From: an uncultured Bacteroides sp.
GTDB taxonomy: Bacteria > Bacteroidota > Bacteroidia > Bacteroidales > Bacteroidaceae
Reading direction: 5' to 3'
Assembly: GCF_963678425.1 (NCBI RefSeq)
Contig: NZ_OY782853.1
Location: 434,001-498,000 of the forward strand
Length of the DNA: 64,000 bases
Below the pieces are notes generated by a model. It had not been told where the DNA came from, ran no database searches, and worked only from the letters and a program-made list of their open reading frames with translations. Both the position numbers and the translations under genes were made by a program. Below, piece by piece: positions 1 through 10,600 of the stretch (the stretch's first letter is position 1; each line of letters starts with the position of its first letter).

Positions 1-902
1 GGATGTGACTGAGAAGTCACTGCAAAAGGAATATTGAACAGCGGCTTCAGCTTTGCTTCCACCTGTTCAATCTGAATCTTTACCCCTCCACTATTTATCG
101 TGTTGTCCTTTCTGCCCAATATGTCAAAGCTACCATCTGCATGAATTTCAGCAATATCATTCGTTACTAAACATTCATCACTGACCAATGGAGCATCAAT
201 CACCAAAGTGTCCTCGGGAGATAACGAGAGATTTACCGATGAAAACGGACGATAACTCAAAGAAGCCTCCTGTCCGCTGATTCTTCGCAAAGCAATATGA
301 GAAAGCGTTTCAGTCATTCCATACGTGCAATAAATCTCACCAGGAAAGTCTTTTAGTTCTTCTTCCAGCAGAGGATCAATTGCTCCGCCACCAATAATCA
401 ATATTTCCGTTTGCTTCAAGCGTTCCCTTTCCTCAGGAATCTGCAGACTATTAAATACCTGCAAGGGTACCATTGCCACAAAACGAAATGGCTGTTCAAC
501 CATTTCAAAAGGATGTCCGCATGAGGGAATAAAGTGTAAATCCAATCCGGCAACCAAAGCCCTGACAGCCATCATCTTGCCGGCAATATAATCCATCGAC
601 ATGCAGATTAAGGCAGTATCACCTTTTCTCAGATTGAGGAATTCACAAGTCAGAAGAGCACTTTGCATCATCTGTTCCTTGCGGACAACCAGCTCTTTCG
701 GTTTCCCGGTAGAGCCGGAGGTGTGCACCTTAATATGAGTGTCCCCGTCAAACCACTGTGACAGGAAAGTATATAATCCGCTATATTCAGACTTATCTTT
801 CAGAAAACTTAATATTTCCTCATGGGAATAAGTAACGCCATTCAGTGTCAGTGACTGTTTCTGAATATCCAGTTCAAATGTTTGTTTATCACTTTGCACC
901 AT
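1..902 (-). CDS. menE: o-succinylbenzoate-CoA ligase MenE (3' end beyond window)
   Basis: Adenylate-forming ligase that activates o-succinylbenzoate with ATP and CoA in menaquinone synthesis. About 300 codons are visible and the frame runs off the left edge without a stop. Seen: the P-loop-like motif HTSGSTGKPKE near residue 60, the AMP-binding motif YGMTETLSHIA in the middle, and the hinge-region motif GRKDNTINSGG near the visible end. I take the start as the ATG at 902 (Met-Val-Gln); a GTG follows directly at 899. Either start overlaps the 3' end of menC, which suggests translational coupling. It is the last visible gene of the men operon. The missing part should be roughly the last 60 residues. 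Identification is by family motifs and operon context. Confidence 0.92.
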   Translation of the reverse strand, partial: MVQSDKQTFELDIQKQSLTLNGVTYSHEEILSFLKDKSEYSGLYTFLSQWFDGDTHIKVHTSGSTGKPKELVVRKEQMMQSALLTCEFLNLRKGDTALICMSMDYIAGKMMAVRALVAGLDLHFIPSCGHPFEMVEQPFRFVAMVPLQVFNSLQIPEERERLKQTEILIIGGGAIDPLLEEELKDFPGEIYCTYGMTETLSHIALRRISGQEASLSYRPFSSVNLSLSPEDTLVIDAPLVSDECLVTNDIAEIHADGSFDILGRKDNTINSGGVKIQIEQVEAKLKPLFNIPFAVTSQSH

Positions 903-1914
903 ACCAAAGTTTATCTTCACGAATGTACAAAGGCATTTCTACATTGTCAGTAAAAAGCATGCCAGTACCCAATCCCTGCGGAAGAGTTGTGGGAAGTGTA
1001 GCACACCATTGAGCAATGGCATTCAGCCCAATGTTCGACTCCAAAGCAGAAGTAATCCACCATCCTATATTTTGGTTGGTTGCCTCATTAATCCACTCCG
1101 TACATCCACAGATTCCTCCGTGAAGAGACGGCTTCAGAATTATGTACTGAGGATTGATCTTTCTTAATAATTCTGCTTTTTCAGCTAATGAATTACAACC
1201 AATCAGTTCCTCATCCAAAGCAATAGGAATGGGAGATTCTTTTGCAAGCCTAGCCATCTCTTCCCATTGTCCGGCCCTTATAGGTTGTTCAATGGAGTGA
1301 ATATCGAGTTCCGCCAACCGGTTTAGTTTGCTCAATGCATCCTCGGGAGCAAATGCTCCATTGGCATCTACCCGAAGCTCAACCTCTCTGGCTGTGAAAT
1401 GTTTGCGGATATGCCGCAGCAGAGACAACTCCTCTTCAAAGTTAATTGCCCCTATTTTAAGTTTGATACAGCGGAACCCCAGCTCCATCTTCCTCTCAAT
1501 CTGATGATACATCTGAGCATAATCTCCCATCCAGATAAGTCCGTTGATAGGAATTCCACGCTCCCCACGGGAAAAAGGAGTATCCCATAGTGCAAAACTA
1601 TTTGCCTGAAAATGCAGCAGAGCAGTCTCCAGTCCGAAAAGGATGGAAGGATAAGGTCGTAAAGCCTCCTTATTCAATTCACCAGTTTCTTCCAACTGAT
1701 GACAAGCTGCTTTCAGAATCTCTTCATATTCCGGCAAGTCATCGCAGCTAAGATTAGGCAGGGGAGCGCACTCTCCCAGTCCAATCCTCTGAGGTTCTTC
1801 CACAGAAGTGAGACCAACATACCACACTTTCCGGGTATTATACACTCCGCGGGAAGTTCCGGCTGGTTGTTTAAAGTGTAAAGTTGAAGGACGTATGGTC
1901 GTTTTAAAAGTCAT
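889..1914 (-). CDS. menC: o-succinylbenzoate synthase MenC
   Basis: Enolase-superfamily dehydratase that converts SHCHC to o-succinylbenzoate. The 341-residue protein is full length for the family. Visible active-site blocks in order: the Lys pair in KLKIG (about residue 152), the metal ligands in VDANGAF (about 182), EQPI (about 211) and ALDEELIG (about 233), and the terminal lysine motif ILKPSLHGG (about 262). These are the signature Lys/Asp/Glu/Asp/Lys residues of the MLE subgroup. The gene lies 2 bp after menB and overlaps the start of menE, so it is certainly inside the men operon. Context makes this MenC rather than a dipeptide epimerase or muconate lactonising enzyme. Confidence 0.94.
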   Translation of the reverse strand: MTFKTTIRPSTLHFKQPAGTSRGVYNTRKVWYVGLTSVEEPQRIGLGECAPLPNLSCDDLPEYEEILKAACHQLEETGELNKEALRPYPSILFGLETALLHFQANSFALWDTPFSRGERGIPINGLIWMGDYAQMYHQIERKMELGFRCIKLKIGAINFEEELSLLRHIRKHFTAREVELRVDANGAFAPEDALSKLNRLAELDIHSIEQPIRAGQWEEMARLAKESPIPIALDEELIGCNSLAEKAELLRKINPQYIILKPSLHGGICGCTEWINEATNQNIGWWITSALESNIGLNAIAQWCATLPTTLPQGLGTGMLFTDNVEMPLYIREDKLWYGAK

Positions 1915-1916
1915 CT

Positions 1917-2738
1917 TTAAGGGAATTTAGGGAACTGTTTGAAATCGGGTTTACGTTTTTCAAGGAATGCATTCTTACCTTCCTGAGCTTCTTCAGTCAG
2001 ATAATAAAGAAGAGTAGCATCTCCCGCAAGTTCCTGTATACCAGTCTGACCATCAAGTTCCGCATTCAATCCGGCTTTAATCATACGAAGAGCTAGCGGA
2101 CTGTGTTGCATCATGGTTTCTGCCCATTCAACCACTTCGTCTTCAAGTTTATCCAAAGGAACCACTTTATTGACTAATCCCATACCCAAAGCTTCCTGAG
2201 CATTGTACTGACGACAAAGGAACCAGATTTCACGAGCCTTCTTTTGTCCCACACAACGAGCCAGATAAGAAGAACCAAATCCTGCATCGAAACTACCTAC
2301 CCGAGGACCTGTTTGTCCAAAGATTGCATTGTCGGAAGCAATAGAAAGATCACAAACCACCTGAAGCACATGGCCTCCACCAATGGCATAACCATTAACC
2401 ATAGCAATAACCGGTTTAGGAATTGAACGGATCTGCTTCTGTACATCGAGCACACTCAATCGTGGCACACCATCTTTGCCAATGTATCCACCTTTACCCT
2501 TCACGTTCTGGTCACCGCCCGAACAGAATGCCTTATCTCCGGCTCCGGTAATAACCACCACACTGATGTCGGCACATTCGCGGCAAATAGTCATCGCATT
2601 GCTCATTTCACCTGTAGTAGTAGGTGTAAATGCGTTTCTGTAGCGAGGACGATTGATAGTAATCTTCGCAATCCCATTATAAAATTCAAACAGGATGTCT
2701 TCATATTCCTTGATGGTTTCCCATTTTCTATTCTCCAT
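1917..2738 (-). CDS. menB: 1,4-dihydroxy-2-naphthoyl-CoA synthase MenB
   Basis: Crotonase-fold enzyme that closes the second ring of menaquinone by Dieckmann-type cyclisation of o-succinylbenzoyl-CoA. At 273 residues it has the usual length. Seen: the SGGDQNVKG loop (about residue 73), the oxyanion-hole segment AIGGGHVLQVVCD (about 118), the block FGQTGPRVGSFDAGFGSSYL typical of MenB, and REIWFLCRQYNAQEA. These MenB-specific blocks separate it from ordinary enoyl-CoA hydratases. It lies 7 bp downstream of menD and 2 bp upstream of menC. Confidence 0.96.
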   Translation of the reverse strand: MENRKWETIKEYEDILFEFYNGIAKITINRPRYRNAFTPTTTGEMSNAMTICRECADISVVVITGAGDKAFCSGGDQNVKGKGGYIGKDGVPRLSVLDVQKQIRSIPKPVIAMVNGYAIGGGHVLQVVCDLSIASDNAIFGQTGPRVGSFDAGFGSSYLARCVGQKKAREIWFLCRQYNAQEALGMGLVNKVVPLDKLEDEVVEWAETMMQHSPLALRMIKAGLNAELDGQTGIQELAGDATLLYYLTEEAQEGKNAFLEKRKPDFKQFPKFP

Positions 2739-2745
2739 ACAATGT

Positions 2746-4419
2746 CTATTTTAGATTATGATAATATGCTTTAAAGACTTCCGCATTAATCTCCATTGAA
2801 GTTTTTGTCTCCAGTAGTATAGGCTTTTCGGAAGTGTTGCTCACAAAAGTAATAATATTCTCTTTTAGTTCTGTCCCATTTTCTGCCGAAAGATACAAAA
2901 AACCCATAGCCATAGCCCACTCTTTTGCACCGGTATTATGCCGGTAAGAGATATGTTCATCCAAAGATTCAGCTTTATTCAACCCGGGAAGCAGATGGAA
3001 AATCTCTCCGCCCCCATTGTTCACTAATAAAATACGTAGATTCTTATTGATATGTTTGTTCCAAAGTCCGTTCACATCATAGAAAAAGCTGAGATCACCA
3101 ATCACAAGAAATGTGAGTGCCAGATGAATTGCCGCAAACCCTACCGCAGTAGACATCGAGCCATCTATTCCACTTGTTCCACGATTACAGAAAACAGGAA
3201 TTTCCGGATTCAAATCAAATAACTGAGCATTGCGTACCGTTGAACTATTACCCAACTGCAAAGCAGCCTTTTCCGGTAAAAGAGGGAAAAGCGTTTTCAG
3301 CACCAACAAATCCGAAAATGGCATGGTAGCTGTATATTCTTTGCTTCTGTTTTTCAACTTATCCGATTCGCTTTTCCAGATTAAGTTATAAGAAGTAGCT
3401 TGCTGATCTGTAGGTGAGCCAAGTAAAGCGAAAAAGTTCTCATCCATCTCAATTATATCTGTCAGCGATTGGAAAAGGTCAGGTACAGATCCGTCAGCAG
3501 ACAAATGCCAGTGCCGAGCGGGATGTTGCTTTCTCAGGAACTGCTTCATTCTTTTGGATACCACATGACCACCAAAGGTTATCAGTAGATCGGGAGCAAA
3601 CTCATCCCACTTTTCAGTAGGAAGAGCATATATTATTTGATCAAAATTATCTATTATCGGGCAAGAAGAAACATTTGCCGTATGCTCTGCCAGAATCACA
3701 CAATCCCACTCTTTCGCAACTTCTTCAAGCACTTTTTTCACCTTTTCATCGGGCAGAAGCTGTCCCACAATAACCATTCGTTTACTGCTTTGCGCCCACT
3801 GTTTGCGGAAGTAGTCACTATTATCCAAAGATTTTGGATAACCACCGGAATAGCGTATAGCTCTTATCTGAGGAAGTTCCTTTTCGGTAAATTCAAAGAG
3901 AGGTTCAGAAAGTGGAACATTTATCTGCACCGGACCATTGCCATGATGAGTAAGTTCCAGTAAAGCTTCATTGATTAACCGGTTACAATACCATTCATCT
4001 TCTTTGGTAATAGGTTCAGGAAGCTGAACAGATTTCTTTACCATTGTATTAAATACGCCCGGCTGAGGGAGTGTTTGTCCGTCCATTTGTCCAATCCATG
4101 CCGTGGGGCGGTCAGCCGAAATAACCAAAAGCGGTAATTGTTGATAGAAAGCCTCAGCCACTGCCGAACCAAAGTTGAGCAATGCCGTACCAGAGGTACA
4201 GCATACCGCCACCGGACGCTGAAGTTTCTCAATAAGTCCCAATGCAAAAAAAGCGGCACTACGCTCGTCTACCACTGTAAAGCATCGGAACGCAGGATGT
4301 TGAGTAAGTGTCTGAACAATTGGTGCATTCCGGGAACCCGGTGAAACTACCACATGATCTATACCATATTCGCGCAGCAAAGCCGCCAGCTGAAGAACAT
4401 TCTTTTTATTCGAATACAT
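2746..4419 (-). CDS. menD: SEPHCHC synthase MenD (ThDP enzyme)
   Basis: Thiamine-diphosphate enzyme that joins 2-oxoglutarate-derived succinic semialdehyde to isochorismate, the committed step of classical menaquinone synthesis. It is 557 residues, the normal MenD size. Seen: the N-terminal VVSPGSRNAPI and DERSAAFFALG (the catalytic Glu of ThDP enzymes lies in ERSAAF), CTSGTALLNF, ISADRP, the central GTSGIDGS, and the C-terminal ThDP/Mg site GDLSFFYDVNGLWN followed by VNNGGGEIF. It lies 14 bp downstream of menF. Presence of menF/D/B/C/E shows the classical rather than the futalosine route. Confidence 0.96.
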   Translation of the reverse strand: MYSNKKNVLQLAALLREYGIDHVVVSPGSRNAPIVQTLTQHPAFRCFTVVDERSAAFFALGLIEKLQRPVAVCCTSGTALLNFGSAVAEAFYQQLPLLVISADRPTAWIGQMDGQTLPQPGVFNTMVKKSVQLPEPITKEDEWYCNRLINEALLELTHHGNGPVQINVPLSEPLFEFTEKELPQIRAIRYSGGYPKSLDNSDYFRKQWAQSSKRMVIVGQLLPDEKVKKVLEEVAKEWDCVILAEHTANVSSCPIIDNFDQIIYALPTEKWDEFAPDLLITFGGHVVSKRMKQFLRKQHPARHWHLSADGSVPDLFQSLTDIIEMDENFFALLGSPTDQQATSYNLIWKSESDKLKNRSKEYTATMPFSDLLVLKTLFPLLPEKAALQLGNSSTVRNAQLFDLNPEIPVFCNRGTSGIDGSMSTAVGFAAIHLALTFLVIGDLSFFYDVNGLWNKHINKNLRILLVNNGGGEIFHLLPGLNKAESLDEHISYRHNTGAKEWAMAMGFLYLSAENGTELKENIITFVSNTSEKPILLETKTSMEINAEVFKAYYHNLK

Positions 4420-4433
4420 ACTAAGCCTCCCAT

Positions 4434-5522
4434 TTATTTTATTATCGCCAATATTGTCTGCATTTTAGCCTCCGTCTCTTTCCATTCCAACTCCAGTTCC
4501 GAGTGAGATAACAATCCCCCTCCGGCATATAAAGTGAGACAAGAAACTCCAATTTCCATGCAGCGCAGGTTTACATATAAATCCGTTTTCCCCTCAGGAT
4601 TTAGCCACCCCATAAAACCGGAATAATAGCGGCGGTTATACCCCTCGTTTTCCAGAATAAACCGATATGCTTCCTCTTTGGGAAGTCCGCAAACAGCCGG
4701 TGTGGGATGCAATAAGCTAAGCAAGCTGCCTAATTGCTTTTTCTCTGGAAAGTCAAAAGAAAATTCACTCTTGAGATGTGCCAATTCACCGGCACGAACA
4801 GTAAAAGGACCTTTTACATCCGACTCTATTCCGAAAGAGTTCAACTGATTTCCTACATAATCGGCCACCAACTGTTGTTCCTTGATATTCTTTTCACTCC
4901 ATGCATCTGGCAAAGAAGCCCGATGAAAAGGTAAAGTTCCTGCAAGAGCCACTGTATTCCATTGCTCTCCTTCCCCGGAAAGTAAAATCTCGGGCGTACT
5001 TCCCAACCATGTTCCTGTCTGAGGGGTATGATACAGATAAACAAATGCATCAGCATATCGTTCACAAGCATTGTGAAGAGCCTTTTCAAGTGAAAAAGAA
5101 GGATCTTTAGTACAGGTAGAAGTCCGGGATAACACCAGCTTCTCAAATTTTTTCTCCCTTAGAGAATCAATAAATGAAGAGAAGGCTTGTGAATAAGAAT
5201 CGTAATCATCCGCCTTCTGAGAATCTTTTCCATTATTTACGTCCTGTGGATCAGCCTCCATGCAATCCTCTTCCTGAAGCAAGTGGTTCTTTATATCCTC
5301 CCAACCTTTAATGATAATATCAGGTTGCATCAATATCAGTGGAGACGAGTCTGTAATCTGAAACGGAGCAAAGACAAAGCCTGACTTCCCGTTCAACTCA
5401 TCTAGTTTTTCAAGACGAAGCAGCTTACCGGTCGATTGAAAAATTAAAACCGGATCCTCCTGTGGAGCCCTATAAATAACAAAGCTTTTGTTCTGTCTAA
5501 TAAGTGCTTTAATCCCTTTCAT
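4434..5522 (-). CDS. menF: isochorismate synthase MenF
   Basis: Chorismate-utilising enzyme family (EntC/MenF/TrpE fold) that isomerises chorismate to isochorismate. It has 362 residues, so it is the short EntC-like form common in Bacteroidetes. The C-terminal catalytic domain shows KLVLSRT, GSTPEILL, LHPTPAVCGLPKEEA and YYSGFMGW, all characteristic of isochorismate synthases. It is the first gene of the men operon and the only one with an upstream promoter box (see 5581-5588). Siderophore use (entC) is unlikely because all neighbours are men genes. Confidence 0.94.
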   Translation of the reverse strand: MKGIKALIRQNKSFVIYRAPQEDPVLIFQSTGKLLRLEKLDELNGKSGFVFAPFQITDSSPLILMQPDIIIKGWEDIKNHLLQEEDCMEADPQDVNNGKDSQKADDYDSYSQAFSSFIDSLREKKFEKLVLSRTSTCTKDPSFSLEKALHNACERYADAFVYLYHTPQTGTWLGSTPEILLSGEGEQWNTVALAGTLPFHRASLPDAWSEKNIKEQQLVADYVGNQLNSFGIESDVKGPFTVRAGELAHLKSEFSFDFPEKKQLGSLLSLLHPTPAVCGLPKEEAYRFILENEGYNRRYYSGFMGWLNPEGKTDLYVNLRCMEIGVSCLTLYAGGGLLSHSELELEWKETEAKMQTILAIIK

Positions 5523-5580
5523 CTATTCTCCTATTACGCACCAAAAATCTATCTGTCATCGTTGGTTTTTTATTGGAGTA

Positions 5581-5588
5581 CAAAAGTA
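5581..5588 (-). promoter_or_regulatory. putative -7 box of the men operon
   Basis: Read on the minus strand this is TACTTTTG, a perfect match to the Bacteroidetes -7 consensus TAnnTTTG. It lies 58 bp upstream of the menF start, giving a leader of about 50 nt. I see no clear TTTG -33 element at the expected distance. Confidence 0.55.
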
Positions 5589-5790
5589 AGCTTATTTTTC
5601 TGATTATCTTTAAAACGGCTCTTGGATTAACTTAATATTGGCAATGTTTATAGGAGATTTATCGATTATCCGACCTATTTTTTAGGAATCGACACACAGT
5701 CCAATTCATAATTAACGAAATACAAAAGAATTATAGAAAACACCTGAGAAAAAATCAATAAAAGACGCGCAGGACAACTGAAAGACAGTA

Positions 5791-6021
5791 TCAAAGGCAT
5801 TCCGTCTGAGGTGTCCAGAGATTCATCCCATGAGGTTCTAAAATAGCCGGAATAACCTGTCCTTTATCGGCATCCTGCTTTTCGAAAAAGCTGGCCGTAG
5901 GGAGTATGCTTTTTGATGTGCCGATTCGCGGTTCGACATATCCGGTATAATCCGCCGGTAGCTGTTTACAAAAAGTCAATAACGATAAGACTGATAATAA
6001 TGGCATTTGCGTCATAAGCAC
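5791..6021 (-). pseudogene. N-terminal stub of a GH92 alpha-mannosidase-type gene
   Basis: The 76-codon frame starts like a secreted GH92 enzyme: a hydrophobic leader (MPLLSVLSLLTFC), then YVEPRIGTSKS and, further on, GQVIPAILEPHGMNLWTPQT. The last block corresponds to the GH92 N-terminal signature (P-x-GMN-x-WTPQT). The frame stops just after that, and no GH92 sequence follows in any frame before the men operon. Full GH92 proteins are about 700-800 residues, so roughly nine tenths is missing. It sits 80 bp downstream of susD in the same direction, as the enzyme of a SusC/D locus would. I infer a deletion or rearrangement that removed the rest of the locus. Confidence 0.75.
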
Positions 6022-6101
6022 TATTCATATTTTATTTGTCCGAACTCACCACATAAGATGAGCCCGGACAAATTTTTACCCAATAATCTTCTTAACCTTA
6101 A

Positions 6102-7595
6102 TTAATAACTTTCATTCTGCCACATAACACTGGTATTGTCATAACGGTCCATTTCGGTCTGAGGTATGGCAAATATTGAACGGAAAGATTGCACATTCTT
6201 TGAATATCTACCGTTCCCTTCGTCTGATTCGTTAAGGAAGTTCGTCATTACAGATACGAAATCGCCCCAACGTACCAAATCGAACCAACGCACACCTTCA
6301 AACATAAATTCGGCTCTGCGTTCATGTTTGATAGCAGTCAGGAAAGATGCTGCAGTTGCAGTCTGCAAAGAAGTAAGATCAGACAATTTAGCACGATTTC
6401 TTACAGCATTAACATATCCTATAGCCTTCGATGTAGGACCTTCAGTAGCATTTATCGCTTCAGCTTCCATCAATAAAACATCCGAATAGCGGATTATTGG
6501 CAAATTGTTAGCCCAATCGGTAGCTGATTGCGGCTGGTATGAATGGCGACTGAATTTCGTACACCAGGTATAACCTGCTGCACCAGTACCTTTAATTTGG
6601 TTTGACGTGGCAATAGTCTGACGGTAGTCGCCAGTTTCATAAGCACTTACCATATCTGTTGAAACTTGCATTGCTGCACTTGCTCCCCGCAAGGCATATC
6701 CCTCACTTCCGCTATAACCTTCCGGCATACACATTTCACTGAAGGTCTGCCCTTCACCTGTCAATCCACCTATATATTGAACCTCCCAAACACGGTCCTT
6801 TGTAACATTATTATCATAAGCATCCGTGAAACAATCCTCATAATTCGAAGCCAACGAATAAATACCTGAATTTATAACCGCCTCAAGACATGTTTTTGCA
6901 TTAGCCGGTTCATTCATAAACATATACAGGCGTCCTAAAGAAGCGTCTGCTGCATACTTTGTTATTCTGCCAGCATCATCACTACCCCACTTTTCAGGAA
7001 GAATATTTATTGCTGCCTTATAATCACTTACAGCCTGAGCAAATATTTCAGCTTGTGAAGAACGCTTTATTGAATATGTTTGAGTAGTGGTATATTCAGC
7101 ATCAACAATCAAAGGTACTCCACCAAAGAATTTTCCTAAATTATCATAAGCCCAGGCACGCATTGCATAAGCCTCACCTTTAATATAATTCTTAGTAGAT
7201 TCATTGTCAAAAGTTACGTTATCTATGCGTATTAAAATACTGTTGCAACGTGTGATAATCACATACATACTTTGCCAAATATTGGTCAAAGGTGTACTGT
7301 TGGAAGTATCAGTAAAAGTATCAGCTCCGTCAGAGTATGTATTTGTATTGACTGCATTAGAATCATCACTACGTGCTATAAGGAAATGCAACAGACCTGT
7401 TTGTCCATCGTAAAGATCCTGCTGTTTTGCATAAACAGCTGAAATAGCCAATTCAAAATCGGACTGGGACGTATAGAATGTTTTTGTCGTATACAATGAC
7501 TCCGGATCCGGATTAAGGAAATCGCTGCAACTTGTGAGCAACGAGCCCGAAATACATAGTATAAAAAGCCAGATTGTTTTCGATATATTTTTCAT
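6102..7595 (-). CDS. SusD/RagB-family outer-membrane glycan-binding lipoprotein
   Basis: Surface lipoprotein that caps the SusC pore and binds the oligosaccharide substrate. It has 497 residues with a signal peptide and lipobox ending at Cys23 (LLTSCSDF), then the typical start SDFLNPDPES and the SusD N-terminal helices. C-terminal SusD features include YSDVLLMEAEA, AVNAVRNRAKL-like and the FEGVRWFDLVRWGD block. It is 22 bp downstream of susC, hence cotranscribed. Because the neighbouring stub is GH92, the original substrate may have been an alpha-mannose-containing glycan (inference only). Confidence 0.93.
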   Translation of the reverse strand: MKNISKTIWLFILCISGSLLTSCSDFLNPDPESLYTTKTFYTSQSDFELAISAVYAKQQDLYDGQTGLLHFLIARSDDSNAVNTNTYSDGADTFTDTSNSTPLTNIWQSMYVIITRCNSILIRIDNVTFDNESTKNYIKGEAYAMRAWAYDNLGKFFGGVPLIVDAEYTTTQTYSIKRSSQAEIFAQAVSDYKAAINILPEKWGSDDAGRITKYAADASLGRLYMFMNEPANAKTCLEAVINSGIYSLASNYEDCFTDAYDNNVTKDRVWEVQYIGGLTGEGQTFSEMCMPEGYSGSEGYALRGASAAMQVSTDMVSAYETGDYRQTIATSNQIKGTGAAGYTWCTKFSRHSYQPQSATDWANNLPIIRYSDVLLMEAEAINATEGPTSKAIGYVNAVRNRAKLSDLTSLQTATAASFLTAIKHERRAEFMFEGVRWFDLVRWGDFVSVMTNFLNESDEGNGRYSKNVQSFRSIFAIPQTEMDRYDNTSVMWQNESY

Positions 7596-7617
7596 TTTGT
7601 ATATTATTAAGGGTTAG

Positions 7618-10600
7618 TTAGAAAGTTAAATTGGCACCTATAGTATATCTTCTGCTAAGAGGATATGTACTGTAATCAACGCCAAGCTGTGTGGTTCCAT
7701 TACCATAACTGCTTGTCTCTGGTGTATAACCTGGATAATCACTGAAAGTATAAACATTATCAACTGAACCGTATATCTTCAATCTCTGTACCTTCAGGTT
7801 TTTAAGGAGCTTAGCAGGCATGTTATAACTTAAAGTTATATTCTTGATTCTGACGTATGTAGCATCATAGACACGTGAGTTTGTATCATCAGCCCAATTG
7901 AAGTTATTCTGTGTTTTACCGTCCCATGACATATCTATACCGTGAGCTTCACAATATTCTGTTGGAATTGCAGCCTGTAAGTAATCCGGTTTATAGCATC
8001 TAACCCAACGGCTGTAAGATGTACGTCCTGCATATCCGCAATCAATATGACGGGCACCGAGGAAATAGATGTCGCCACCAAACTGACCTTGCAGAAGAAC
8101 GCTTAATTCAAAGTTCTTATATGAAAACTTATTGGTTAAACCCCAGGTCAAATCGGGCAAGTTACTTCCGTATGGGACAAAATCACTTGAATTTATATTA
8201 CCGTCCTTATTGGTATCCTTATATTTGTAGTTACCTTCCTCTTCTCCTGCCAGAATAGGCACTAAGGCTTTACCATTGGAGTCAAAGTCACTTGCTGACA
8301 AAAAGCCATCAGTAGGTAAGATATAGAACTGTGAAACCTGACCGCCGACTTTTGTAATAAACTGTCCGCCATTTACCGAAGAAATTATCTGAGTAGTATT
8401 TGTTCCCATCTCAAGAACCTTATTACTATTGTGTGATAAATTTAAATTAGTATTCCATTTAAATCTTCCATCAATATTATGAGAGGTAACATCAATTTCC
8501 CAACCTGTATTACGGATCTTACCGATATTTGTAAGGGTTGATTCGAAGCCCGTGGTATATGGTACCGGAACATTAAACAACAGGTTCTTTGTGGTATTAC
8601 TGTAATAATCAAAATTAAACTGCAGACGGTTACGGAACGCCGATAGATCAAAACCTAAATCAACTGATTGAGTCTCTTCCCATTTCAAGTCAGGATTTGC
8701 AATGTTAGAAGCTGCTGCTCCAGATTGTTTGGTTCCGCCATAAGCAGAATAATATGTAGCTAATTGAGACAAATACTCATAATCACCTATACGGTCATTC
8801 CCTGAAGTTCCCAAAGAAGCACGCACCTTCAGTAAATTAATCCATTTTATGTTTTTCATGAATTTTTCCTCATTAATTTTCCATCCTGCTGAGAAAGAAG
8901 GAAATGTACCCCATTTTGCATCAGCACCGAAACGGGACGAGCCATCACGACGTATACTGGCCGTGAAAAGATATTTCTCCATGAAATCATAGCTTAAACG
9001 ACCAAACATAGAAGCATTAGTGTAGGTAGTCTTTTTAGTGGATGCCGTTACTGCTGTTGAAGCCATATTCAGCGTAGTAATATTTTCGTAAGGCCATCCG
9101 GAAGCCTCTAAATTGGCAATATAATAATGTTGTTTCTCTGCACTTTGTCCTAACAGTAGATTTATATGTTGTGTTCCGAACTGCTTATCAAACGTAAGGA
9201 TATTCTGGAGCACCCCGTCATTTGTACGTGAAGAATAGCTGTTACCAGAAGACTTGTATGCACTTCTGTTCACAGATGCCGGTTGGAAGTATTCATAAGT
9301 TATGCCGTCATAATTATTGCTATACTGTATCTTATACGTCAAAGACGGCAATATTTTCCACTCACCCCATAATGAGGCTTGCATGCGCGTAGTTTTTGTA
9401 TTGTCAGTAGTGTTTTCCAACTGAGCTAACGGATCAACCCATGTAGCTCCCCAATCATCAGAAGTTTCTGTTGACGTGGGCGCACCTGTATAATTATTAG
9501 CTGCCGTTCTTACACAAACACCCGGTGCCACCAACGGAGACATCATCAAGGCATGATGAACAGGTGAATCCTTTCCCTGACGGTCACCTAAATTGGCACT
9601 GGCCTCATCTTGATTAGAGTCTGAATATGACATATTAGTCCCTACCTTGAAATTCTTAGTAATGTTCAAAGTTCCATTCAAACGGATATTGTAACGATTG
9701 TACTGTGTAGCCTTTATTATACCATCCTGATTCATGTAACCGAGTGACATGAAAATACTGCCCATATCACCGCTGGCTGATGCTGATGCTTCATAGTTCT
9801 GAATCGGAGCTGTACGCAATATTTCACTCTGCCAGTCAGTAAAGTCATTAGTAGTGTTCCAGAAACTCGGTATCTGATAAGCAGTTGATCTGGAAGACAT
9901 AGGATCACTCATAGAACCTCCGGAGCGAATATATGATGCATTTCTACAATACATATTGTAAGCTATCCACTCATTACCGTTCATAAGATCAAGCTTTTTC
10001 TCCGGAGTCTGCAAACCATAATAAGTATCGAATGTTATTGTCGGTTTGCCAGAACCAGTCTTAGTCTCAATGAGCACAACTCCATTTGCACCACGTGAAC
10101 CGTAAATTGAAGTTGCCGAAGCATCTTTCAATATTTGAATAGTTGAAATATCTGAAGGATTTATATCACTCATGTTATCGCGGGGAACGCCATCAATTAC
10201 GTACAGAGGGCTGCTGTCTCCATTAATAGTATTGATACCACGGATTCGTATTGTAAGTTCCTGACCTGGTGTACCGCCACCGGTGGCCTGTGCATTCACA
10301 CCTGCCAATTGACCCTGAAATGCCTCACTTATATTAGAAACAGGTCTGTTTTCCAAGGCTTCGTTCGTAATTTTAGAAATAGAAGAAGTCAAATTTGATT
10401 TCTTGACACTACCATAACCAATAACAACTACTTCTTCCAATGTTTTGCTGCTTTCTTTCAAAACAACTTTAGCAGGGCTTTTTGCTTCAACTTCTTGAGA
10501 CATGTATCCTATATAAGAAACAACAATTCTGGATCTTCCTGAAACTGACAAAGAGAAATTACCCTCAATGTCGGTAATTGTACCATTTGTCGTTCCTTTT

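Noticed and set aside
3637..3963. 108-codon plus-strand frame
   Set aside because: It lies wholly antisense inside menD; no family features.
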